Shown here: in pieces, positions 34,609 through 42,181 of the stretch | Layout of the letters: each line of letters begins with the position of its first letter | Position numbering within the stretch: the stretch's first letter is position 1 | NCBI GenBank assembly: GCA_028873975.1 | Contig: JAPPMO010000063.1 | Location: forward strand, 1 to 43,761 | Length of the DNA: 43,761 nt | DNA from: Chloroflexota bacterium | GTDB taxonomy: Bacteria > Chloroflexota > Anaerolineae > Aggregatilineales > Phototrophicaceae | Direction of reading: 5' to 3' | Notes under the pieces: generated by a model | Databases searched by the model: none | Told to the model about the DNA's origin: nothing | What the model saw: only the letters and a program-made list of their open reading frames with translations | Made by a program: the position numbers and the translations under genes

Positions 34609-36885
34609 ATGAATTTCGAGAGGTTTAAGGCAAGGCTCTTTGAGTACGGTGCTCTGCGAGATAGGGATGAAATAGAGTCTGCCTCAGAATCGTCTGTAGA
34701 GCCAGAATATGCAGAGGCATGGCCAAACGACATAGATCGCCGACTATTCATCGCGCTACGAAACGCGGGATTCACCAAACTATACAAGCATCAAGCCGAT
34801 GCAATAGAACTAGCGCTTCAAGGAAGAGACGTCGTTCTTGATGCACCTACAGCAAGTGGCAAGACTCTCGCGTTTGCCGTTCCAATGCTGAACGAACTGA
34901 TACGCAATCCAAAGTCTCACGCGCTCATGGTATACCAAATGAATGCGCTAGCATCTGACCAATTGGACAAGATCCGGGCACTGTGCGACCCACTTGGAAT
35001 CACAGTAGATACATATGTCAAAGATACACCTCGCAAGAAAGAAATTCAGGAGAATCCCCCCAGAATTCTGTTGACAAATCCCGAATACTTGAACGCCGCT
35101 TTTCTTGGCTGGCGTCAAAAACATTGGGTTCCTAACGGTTTCCTGAGAAATCTTAGTAGCTTGGTTATCGACGAAATGCATCTCTATCACGGTTATTTTG
35201 GCAACAATATGACGCTTCTGTTGCGTCGTTTCCTATTGCTACTCCAGACCCTGGAGGTTTCGCCACGTGTCTTTCTGTCGACCGCAACATGCGCAGATCC
35301 GAAACCTCACGCCATCGCGCTTACGGGGCGAGATGTCTCACCCGTAAAGCCACCGTTTCAAATGCGTCCCACAAGGCATTATCTATTTGTTAATCCTGAA
35401 GCAACCGATGGGAAGAATTGGAGTGAACTTAGTCTACGCGTAGAGAGGGCAGCTCTAGCCATGCTTAAGCAAGGAATTCGTGCGCTGGTCTTCTGCCCCA
35501 GTGTAAACTTTCTCGAAACTGCTCGACGTAAATGCGTTCGATTGGCGGAGCAACATGGATTGGATGCGTCATTATTGGCTGTTTATCATTCAAGACTCCG
35601 CGACGATGAAAAAGCGGAGGCCCGTGAGGATATAAAGTGTGGTAAGTACACGGTAGTGTTCACTACAAATGCGCTAGAAGTAGGGCTAGATATTGGCGGA
35701 CTTGACGGCATAGTATTGGCAGGATTTCCTCCCAATACTATGTCTGCATGGCAACGAATTGGTCGCGCCGGTCGCAACTGGAAGAGTGATGCTTTCGTGC
35801 TGTACTTTGCAATGAACGACCCGATTGATCAGTTCTTCGTCAGCGACATAGATTCTTTTTTGAACAAGCCACTGGACGAGCTTGTGGTTGACCCGGAGAA
35901 CGAGCATCTTATTTCGAATCACATTGACTCACTGATGGATGAGACAAATGGCGTGATTAGTCCTGAAGACGAACAGGTTTTAGGATCAGCTTTCTACAAG
36001 GCGGCAGTTGAAGCGGCAAAAGTCTATAGACCTCGTCGAAGGCGACGCGGTACTTCACCGCAATTTAAGCTCTTAATGAAAGGGCTCCGAGGAGACAATA
36101 GCGAAACTTACGATTTAGCATTCGACTCTGATTCTGAACCCATCGGCAAGAACATACCTGCCGCATGGAAATTCCGCCACGCATACCGAAATGCCATATT
36201 CACTTTTGCTGGCAAACGTTACCAAGTATATGGTCACAGCGACATCCGAGGTAAGCGCAAGATCTTTGTAGAAGAGGCTCCACCTGCGATTCGTACAGAG
36301 GCAGCATTCCGCAACTACATCAATGAAGATGACGAATTCGACAGCAAGGAGTTTGGAGCGTTTTCGATTTACTACGGTGAAGTGAACCTCAACATAGTAT
36401 TCGACAGCTATAGCACCGTAGAAGAAGACTCTGACATTGTACTAGAACGGGAAAAACCAGAGCCGAATGAAAGTGAATTCAAACGCTTCGGTTTGCACGC
36501 TTTTTGGATTGAGCATTTGACTGACCACACGGATCCTATAGCGCTTTATACGTTGCTTCAACTCTTGCGTGTCGGCGCATGGCGTATTTTGCCATCTGAC
36601 CGCTTCGATTCTAGTGCGTTTCTGCGACCGGAAGTAAACACTGTGTATCTGTATGAGAATCATAGAGGTGGCACAGGTATCGTAAAACGACTGTTTGATG
36701 TATGGCCCAATGCCCTCGAAGAAGGTATCAAGAGGGCAACCAATTGTCCGAAGAACTGCACAACCGGTTGCCCTGTTTGTATTGAGCCTGCAAAGACGTG
36801 GGATGCGGGAAGCGGGGAAATAAATAAGGCAGATGGAATCAAACTAGCGAAACAGTTGCTGGATGATTACTATAAAGCTACTTGA
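34609..36885 (+). CDS. DEAD/DEAH-box helicase with C-terminal cysteine cluster (MrfA/DUF1998-like)
   Basis: 758 residues from ATG 34609. An in-frame TTG at 34579 is less likely. The motifs run in order: APTASGKT (about 78-85), IDEMH as the DExH box, STATC as motif III, and QRIGRAGRN as motif VI. The C-terminus carries NCPKNCTTGCPVCIEP, a four-cysteine cluster like that of Bacillus MrfA and related DUF1998 helicases, which act in repair of mitomycin-type damage. The usual exonuclease partner MrfB is not encoded nearby. The gene is clearly AT-richer than its flanks, suggesting horizontal transfer. A defence role is also possible, since DUF1998 proteins occur in DISARM-like systems. Confidence 0.85.
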   Translation: MNFERFKARLFEYGALRDRDEIESASESSVEPEYAEAWPNDIDRRLFIALRNAGFTKLYKHQADAIELALQGRDVVLDAPTASGKTLAFAVPMLNELIRNPKSHALMVYQMNALASDQLDKIRALCDPLGITVDTYVKDTPRKKEIQENPPRILLTNPEYLNAAFLGWRQKHWVPNGFLRNLSSLVIDEMHLYHGYFGNNMTLLLRRFLLLLQTLEVSPRVFLSTATCADPKPHAIALTGRDVSPVKPPFQMRPTRHYLFVNPEATDGKNWSELSLRVERAALAMLKQGIRALVFCPSVNFLETARRKCVRLAEQHGLDASLLAVYHSRLRDDEKAEAREDIKCGKYTVVFTTNALEVGLDIGGLDGIVLAGFPPNTMSAWQRIGRAGRNWKSDAFVLYFAMNDPIDQFFVSDIDSFLNKPLDELVVDPENEHLISNHIDSLMDETNGVISPEDEQVLGSAFYKAAVEAAKVYRPRRRRRGTSPQFKLLMKGLRGDNSETYDLAFDSDSEPIGKNIPAAWKFRHAYRNAIFTFAGKRYQVYGHSDIRGKRKIFVEEAPPAIRTEAAFRNYINEDDEFDSKEFGAFSIYYGEVNLNIVFDSYSTVEEDSDIVLEREKPEPNESEFKRFGLHAFWIEHLTDHTDPIALYTLLQLLRVGAWRILPSDRFDSSAFLRPEVNTVYLYENHRGGTGIVKRLFDVWPNALEEGIKRATNCPKNCTTGCPVCIEPAKTWDAGSGEINKADGIKLAKQLLDDYYKAT

Positions 36886-36917
36886 CGAAGCGCGGTCGAT
36901 ACTCCATTCGAGCCCCC

Positions 36918-37838
36918 TCACCCCTCCCGCAGCTGCCGCGTGAGCAAGCCGATCACCAGCCGAATCAACGCAAACGGCACTAGCAGCGGCAGCAGCAGTT
37001 CGACAAGCACGATCGATCCCACCGCCAGCCCCAGCCGCAGATTGGCGACATCAAGCGTGGATTCCGTCGCGCCCTTTGCCGCGTCCAGCGCCGCAGCCAG
37101 GAAGTCGATATTCAGTTGCTGCAGCATGATCATGAGCAGGAAATAAAAAGCGACAAAAGCCACCGACGAGGTCATGGCAATGCTGCGGAAGGGCACAAAT
37201 GCCCCGATGCCCACGCCGACCATGCCGAACATCACGGGTTCCAGCACCAGCCGCAGCATGGACACCAGCGTCATGGCGATGATCAGCAAGTACGTAACCG
37301 GTCCCGATTCGCGCAAGGGGAACAAGCCGGCGTAGTGCATGATGATCAAGGGCGGTCCGAAGATCGCCGCGCCTTGCACGATCAAGATCAGATCGTCCAT
37401 CTTGCGCCAGAGCGAAGCGGCCACCTTGCCCAAGAAGATCTGATCCAGCGACATCGGCGTCGACATCAATAGCTGCATGGTATTGTTGCGAATTTCGTCG
37501 GCCATAGCCGAGGCCGAATTGGCAGCCACGGAAAAGAGCGCGCGCAGGTAGAAAATCATGCCCACCGGGATGACCAGCACGGAAACGACGATCACGGTGG
37601 TCGCCAAATCTGTGATGAATGGGAAGAAGATGCCCAGCACCAGCGTGACCAGCCAGAAGCCGCAGATATAGAGGATAGGCTCGAACTCCGGCGGCAAAGT
37701 GCGCCAATAGAGACCCAAATGACGCCGTACAATGGGATTGGTCGCCCGCGCCCAATAGGGCAAGTTCTCCATGGGCGAGCGATCGTCAGACCGGATTCTG
37801 TCGATGGCGCGCTGTCGTGTTGTCGCCTCTGCGGTCAT
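36918..37838 (-). CDS. ABC-2-type permease-like membrane protein
   Basis: The protein has 306 residues. A cytoplasmic N-terminus with NPIVRRHLGLYWRTLPPEF is followed by about six to seven hydrophobic helices. A central amphipathic stretch, EIRNNTMQLLMSTPMSLDQI, matches the conserved coupling region of ABC-2 exporters (E....ELLLSTPLS.). It resembles the protein at 332-1252 in layout. No ATPase subunit gene is adjacent, and the only neighbour in the same direction is a Uma2 gene 16 bases upstream. Transport substrate unknown. Confidence 0.72.
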   Translation of the reverse strand: MTAEATTRQRAIDRIRSDDRSPMENLPYWARATNPIVRRHLGLYWRTLPPEFEPILYICGFWLVTLVLGIFFPFITDLATTVIVVSVLVIPVGMIFYLRALFSVAANSASAMADEIRNNTMQLLMSTPMSLDQIFLGKVAASLWRKMDDLILIVQGAAIFGPPLIIMHYAGLFPLRESGPVTYLLIIAMTLVSMLRLVLEPVMFGMVGVGIGAFVPFRSIAMTSSVAFVAFYFLLMIMLQQLNIDFLAAALDAAKGATESTLDVANLRLGLAVGSIVLVELLLPLLVPFALIRLVIGLLTRQLREG

Positions 37839-37854
37839 GGTGTTCTATTTGAGC

Positions 37855-38583
37855 TTAGGGGAAACTGATGGCGCGATAGATCGCCGCCAGCGCCAAGTCG
37901 CAGCCCAAGTCTTGCAGGCGCGCGATGTCTTCCATGCTGTCGAAAATCTGCCCGAGCCAGCCGTCCTCGCGGCGCGTGTACAATTCGACATGGACGCGAT
38001 GCTGGTCAATAACGAGATAGGCTTGCAAGGACGCAATCGCGCTATAGAACGAGCGCTTCTTCACGCGGTCATAATCGAAGGACACTGGCGATGTCACTTC
38101 GACCGCTAAAACCGGATTGAGCAACGTGGTATCGTTGTCTTCGAGTTGCGGCTGGCCCCGGACCACGCTCAAATCGGGGTAGACATAGCGGCTATCGCCG
38201 ACCCTGACGCTCATGTCGCTGTTTAGAATCTCAAACAGCCTATCATCCAATTGCGGCAACAACGCGCGAAAAATATTTACCTTGATTTTGCTGTGATGAA
38301 ACGTTCCGCCGGTCATCTCATAGATAATTCCATCAATGAATTCATGCTTGAACTCGCTCTCCGCTTCAAAGGCGAGATACTCTGCAACAGTGAACAAATG
38401 CGGCATCGGCCGCCCCGGCACAAAGTCGGGGTGAACGGGCGCCTTCGGATGCGGATCGCCCCAGTCATAGATCACGCCATCTATGAATTCGTGCTTGAAC
38501 TCGCTTCTTTCCTCAAAAGCGAGATATTCTTTGACCGTAAACTGATGAGGACGGGGGAGGCCGCCCAAGCGTTCTACTGACAT
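37855..38583 (-). CDS. Uma2-family (DUF820) PD-(D/E)xK protein with duplicated N-terminal module
   Basis: The protein has 242 residues. The Uma2 core is residues about 60-242: EFKHEFIDGIIYEM, YPDLSVV, LAVEVTSP and a lysine in DYDRVKKRSFY, the putative nuclease residues. The first 49 residues repeat the beginning of the core: residues 13-39 (HQFTVKEYLAFE, SEFKHEFIDGVIY) match 62-88 almost exactly, with 147-bp spacing in DNA. A Met at residue 60 would be the normal family start. GAGGG precedes the annotated ATG, so the longer form is probably made. Uma2 proteins are common in large-genome bacteria and their function is unresolved. Confidence 0.85.
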   Translation of the reverse strand: MSVERLGGLPRPHQFTVKEYLAFEERSEFKHEFIDGVIYDWGDPHPKAPVHPDFVPGRPMPHLFTVAEYLAFEAESEFKHEFIDGIIYEMTGGTFHHSKIKVNIFRALLPQLDDRLFEILNSDMSVRVGDSRYVYPDLSVVRGQPQLEDNDTTLLNPVLAVEVTSPVSFDYDRVKKRSFYSAIASLQAYLVIDQHRVHVELYTRREDGWLGQIFDSMEDIARLQDLGCDLALAAIYRAISFP

Positions 38584-38734
38584 TCTCGACCCTCAGCTTT
38601 CGCGCATTCCACGCCATTATATCACGAACCCGCGGCTTCCCAAATCAGCGCCTGTCAAACGGGATGCCAGCAAGACGATGACCTCTCGGCGCTGTTATGG
38701 TACAACTAGGGGCAGATTCTCAAGTGAGACTCCG

Positions 38735-39889
38735 ATGCGTGTAGCCATCATAACCGAGACCTTCCTGCCCAAGGTCGATGGCATCGTCAAAGTAACCTGC
38801 CTGCTGCTGGATCACTTGTCCAAGCGCGGCGTCGAAGCGCTGATCATAGCGCCGCGCTATGGGGACAGCCGGCGCTACAAGGACGTGCCGATCTGCAGTT
38901 TGCCCAGCCTGTCCCTTCCGCTTTATCCCGAAGCGCGCCTCGGCTTCGCTACGCTTGCGCTCTTCCGCGATTTGGCAGCCTTCAATCCGGATGTCGCGCA
39001 TCTATTCCACCCGGTGATGACCGGCATCCCGGCCATGGGCATGCTTAAGTGGATGGGCGTCCCGACCGTAACCTCATTTCATCTCGACTATGCGCGACTG
39101 GCCAAGCAATTCAGGATTGGTCTCTTCGATCTTGGCTTTACGGGGCCAATCATCGACGAATTGACCAAGAATATCTTCAATTGGTCGGATTACAGCCTGG
39201 CGCCCTCCAAACTGGTGCAAAGCCAAATGCAAAAGCTGGGCATCAGCAAGGTCGGTTTGTGGCGTCGCGGCGTTGACGCTCAAACATTCCACCCCGGCTT
39301 CCGCTCGGCGGCGATGCGCGCTGAAATGACGGGCGGCAACAGCAATGAAACGGTGCTGATCTACGTCGGGCGGCTTTCCGACGAGAAGCAGATCGAGCAC
39401 ATAGGCTTCGCCCTGGTAAGCCTGCCAAAGACGCGGCTGGTATTGGTCGGGGACGGACCGGCGCGCCCGGCTCTGCAACGCGCCTTCGCCGGCCTGCCCG
39501 TCAGTTTCATGGGCTATTTGCGCGGAGAAAGACTGTCGCAAGCCTATGCCAGCGCCGACATTTTTGTCTTCCCGTCGCGCCTGGAAACCTTTGGCTTGGT
39601 CGTCATCGAAGCGATGGCGGCGGGCTTGCCGGTTGTCGCCGCCCGCGTGGGCGGGGTCAGCGATATCGTGACCGAGGGCGAAACCGGTTACACCTTCGAA
39701 AGTGGCGATACACGCGCGCTGACGGAAGGCATCAGCAAGATCGCCGGGGACCGGGACATCATGCGCGCCATGGGCGCCCGAGCCCGCGCCTATGCCGAAA
39801 CGCAGTCCTGGGACGCCATCATGGACGAGGTGATTGATGTGTATGCGGGCTTAATCGCGGAGCGGCGTCCACAGGCGATAGCGCTATGA
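38735..39889 (+). CDS. GT4-family glycosyltransferase
   Basis: 384 residues from ATG 38735 (MRVAIITETFLPKVDGI). Further upstream residues in the frame do not match the family. The C-terminal domain has the nucleotide-sugar motifs IYVGRLSDEKQ and FPSRLETFGLVVIEAMAAGLP (EX7E-like). The closest types are GDP-mannose-dependent alpha-mannosyltransferases and MgtA/PimB-like enzymes that build glycolipids. No other envelope gene is adjacent, so the acceptor is unknown. Confidence 0.9.
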   Translation: MRVAIITETFLPKVDGIVKVTCLLLDHLSKRGVEALIIAPRYGDSRRYKDVPICSLPSLSLPLYPEARLGFATLALFRDLAAFNPDVAHLFHPVMTGIPAMGMLKWMGVPTVTSFHLDYARLAKQFRIGLFDLGFTGPIIDELTKNIFNWSDYSLAPSKLVQSQMQKLGISKVGLWRRGVDAQTFHPGFRSAAMRAEMTGGNSNETVLIYVGRLSDEKQIEHIGFALVSLPKTRLVLVGDGPARPALQRAFAGLPVSFMGYLRGERLSQAYASADIFVFPSRLETFGLVVIEAMAAGLPVVAARVGGVSDIVTEGETGYTFESGDTRALTEGISKIAGDRDIMRAMGARARAYAETQSWDAIMDEVIDVYAGLIAERRPQAIAL

Positions 39890-39899
39890 ACATTCCTTA

Positions 39900-40058
39900 T
39901 GCGGTCCCTTCGTCACGATATACGCCCCGAACGTATTCTCTAGTCCGCGATATTGAGAAGCCAAGTTGCAAGAGATTCGGTATGCCCAAGGATTTAGCAA
40001 GCGCAAATGCTTGTTTGACCAATTTGATGAGGGGTATGTAACGATTTCCAGCCACTGA
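39900..40058 (-). pseudogene. Possible C-terminal remnant of a lost gene, in frame after the methyltransferase stop
   Basis: After the TAG at 40059-40061, the same frame stays open for 53 codons to TAA (39897-39899). The predicted peptide looks protein-like (YIPLIKLVKQAFALAKSLGI, then REYVRGVYRDEG). No start codon or ribosome-binding site was found, and a 53-codon open frame can arise by chance. It might be the tail of a deleted restriction enzyme partner. Confidence 0.25.
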
Positions 40059-40856
40059 CTACAGTCCTAATGCCAATTGATGTTGCTCCGCGGCTTGCAA
40101 TCGTTCCTCTGCCACTGCTACGAAATCCGGGTTTATCTCTATGCCAATGAAATCGCGTCCATGCTTTTTGCATACCACTGGACAAGTGCCAACGCCGGCG
40201 AATGGATCCAGCACAATGTCGCCCGGATTTGAGCTTGCCAGCACAATCCGTTCCATCAGTTTTTCGGGCTTTTGAACTGTGTTTAATGCTTCTCTGCACA
40301 CAAGCTCTTTTGACTTATAGGTCAACTGCTTAATATCACCCCAGACGTCTCCAGGATTCTTGCCTCGGCTGTTGAATTTTGTTTTCCCATATTTGCCGTT
40401 TGTCACTGAAGGCACTCTTTCACAGCGCAAGCGATGCTCAAGCTCCACCAACTGGGGGACGCGAATCTCATCCAAATTGAAGCAGCGCGGCTTATCGCCT
40501 TTGACAAAATAGCAGATGATGTCGTAGTTGTTGGTATAGCTGATTCTGCCTTGGGCCAGCCGGCTTGGCTGATACCAAACAATCTTCGATTTCAGATTCA
40601 GATATGGGCAGAAATCAATAAAGTCAATACAGTTTGGTTTTCCAAAAAGATAAACTGCGCCGCCATCTTTCAGCTTCTTGGAAAACCGTCTAATGAGCTC
40701 GAGATTGTATGCCTGTATGTTCGCAATCCTGTCCCATTCATGCGCTGTAACGCCATAAGGACCATCACATACGACCAAATCTATTGATTCGTCATCAACT
40801 TCATTAATCAACTGCAATGCATCGCCAAGATGAATTACGTTTCGTTGCAGAGGCAT
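40059..40856 (-). CDS. Site-specific DNA methyltransferase, beta-type motif order
   Basis: 265 residues from ATG 40856, which has AAGG about eight bases upstream. The frame extends to 40922 only through inserted element DNA. Motif IV is DGPY (D31-Y34), a variant of DPPY. Motif I, LDPFAGVGT, comes near the C-terminus, followed by HGRDFIGIEINPDF. This order is that of beta-class N4-cytosine or N6-adenine methyltransferases. The composition is lower in GC than the surroundings. No restriction endonuclease is adjacent, so it is an orphan or has lost its partner. The element at 40875 ends only 18 bases before the start codon. Confidence 0.88.
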   Translation of the reverse strand: MPLQRNVIHLGDALQLINEVDDESIDLVVCDGPYGVTAHEWDRIANIQAYNLELIRRFSKKLKDGGAVYLFGKPNCIDFIDFCPYLNLKSKIVWYQPSRLAQGRISYTNNYDIICYFVKGDKPRCFNLDEIRVPQLVELEHRLRCERVPSVTNGKYGKTKFNSRGKNPGDVWGDIKQLTYKSKELVCREALNTVQKPEKLMERIVLASSNPGDIVLDPFAGVGTCPVVCKKHGRDFIGIEINPDFVAVAEERLQAAEQHQLALGL

Positions 40857-40874
40857 GTGGCTAACCTTAACAGA

Positions 40875-41131
40875 CAGGGCAATCGCATCAAATTTTTTCA
40901 ACACAGAGAGCGCAGAGCGCACAGAGTTCGTAGGTGTTCAGACGACATTTCTTCTAAAATCCGGGACTAAGCATAAGAAAGGGTTATAAGCGAAACGTGA
41001 TTTTTCACCCGAAAACGCACTTGAAATAAGACATTTTATGTTTTTCTCTGTGCCCTCTGTGTTCTCTGTGGTTAATATTTGGTTTAGATTCCCACCATTT
41101 CAGCCGCTATCATTTTGATGCGATTGCCCTG
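40875..41131. mobile_element. MITE interior type B without target duplication
   Basis: The 257-bp element has intact CAGGGCAATCGCATCAAA and TTTGATGCGATTGCCCTG ends, nearly identical to 31077-31334. The flanks, AACCTTAACA on the left and ACCCCGCCAT on the right, show no duplication. Its right 32 bases encode the last codons and the stop of the bisphosphate nucleotidase, and its left end touches the methyltransferase leader. Confidence 0.9.
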
Positions 41132-42080
41132 ACCCCGCCATCACCTGTCCCACAGCCGCAACCACGCGCTCGTGATGCTGCCCGTTGCTGATGATCATGC
41201 CCGGGTTCGGCAGCGTCTCGCCTCTCGAAAAATCGAGCGGGCTCCCGTCCAGGTCGGTCACCATGCCGCCAGCGCCCTGCACCAAAGCCGCGCCCGCCAC
41301 ATGATCCCAGATCTTGTGCTGGTAAGCGCTGCCCTCGCGCGGCAAGCGCAGGTAAAGATCGGCAGCGCCACAAGCGACCAGCGCATATTTTTCCATGCTG
41401 TCCAACTCCAGGATCCGCGCCTCGCCCAAGCCCGCCAAGGCCCGCGCCCGGCCCATGCGCGATTTGCTGGCATGTTCCCGCTCGAAACTTTGCACAGCGA
41501 TGAATTCGTCGGGGGCGCGCCGGGCGGAGACCCGAACGCGCTCGCCCTCGCCAGCCGCGATCGGCGCGCGCCAGGTGGCGCCGTTTTCCGTATAGAAGAG
41601 CGCGCCCTGGCCATCGGCATAACCCGGCGCGGCGACAATGCCACCCGCTACCTGCCCGTCCACCAGGATGCCGCAAGCGATGGCATAGTGCCGCAGCGCG
41701 ATGAAACCCTTGGTGCCGTCGATGGGGTCGATCACCCAGCTGCGTTTTGTCGTCTTTCCCTTGCCGTGCTCCAGCCAGTCGACCAGGTCCCTCTCGCTGA
41801 GGGCGCTGCCGAGCACATCCTCAAGCAGCGCCAGCACCTGCGACCGCTGCTCCGCCGAAACCAGTTGCAAGAACTGCTCGCCCGATTCTTCGGAGACCAC
41901 TCCATCGTCGGGGAAATGCCTCATCAGCGCGCGGCAGATGATCGCTTGCGAGCCGTAATCGGCGATGGTGACCGGTTCTTTATGGTCGCCCGCGGACTTG
42001 GTATTGGCGATCAGATAGTGTTCTTGTACGCGGCGGCAGAGCTTCACTGCGTCGCGTATGGCAGCGCGTATCGCTTGCAT
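41100..42080 (-). CDS. 3'(2'),5'-bisphosphate nucleotidase / inositol-monophosphatase family
   Basis: The protein has 326 residues. The metal site is VIDPIDGTKGF, with EES upstream and WDHVAGAALVQGAGGMVTDLDG at the C-terminal side. The long insert and the SARRAPDEFI region resemble HAL2/SAL1-type enzymes that dephosphorylate 3'-phosphoadenosine 5'-phosphate from sulfate assimilation. Bacterial CysQ is shorter. The final ten or so residues (GQSHQNDSG) and the stop are encoded by the inserted element, so the native C-terminus has been replaced. AGGA is about eight bases before the ATG. Confidence 0.88.
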   Translation of the reverse strand: MQAIRAAIRDAVKLCRRVQEHYLIANTKSAGDHKEPVTIADYGSQAIICRALMRHFPDDGVVSEESGEQFLQLVSAEQRSQVLALLEDVLGSALSERDLVDWLEHGKGKTTKRSWVIDPIDGTKGFIALRHYAIACGILVDGQVAGGIVAAPGYADGQGALFYTENGATWRAPIAAGEGERVRVSARRAPDEFIAVQSFEREHASKSRMGRARALAGLGEARILELDSMEKYALVACGAADLYLRLPREGSAYQHKIWDHVAGAALVQGAGGMVTDLDGSPLDFSRGETLPNPGMIISNGQHHERVVAAVGQVMAGSGQSHQNDSG

Positions 42081-42181
42081 GATTGATTCCTGCTGGTTTA
42101 CAGAAGATAGTGACGATCATAGACCGATGTGCTGACAATTGATACCGGCGATCTCCCCAGCATTCACAAGCCAAACCGTCT

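Noticed and set aside
39994..40299. 101-codon minus-strand frame overlapping the methyltransferase end
   Set aside because: It is an out-of-frame shadow of the methyltransferase with no start signal or recognisable features.
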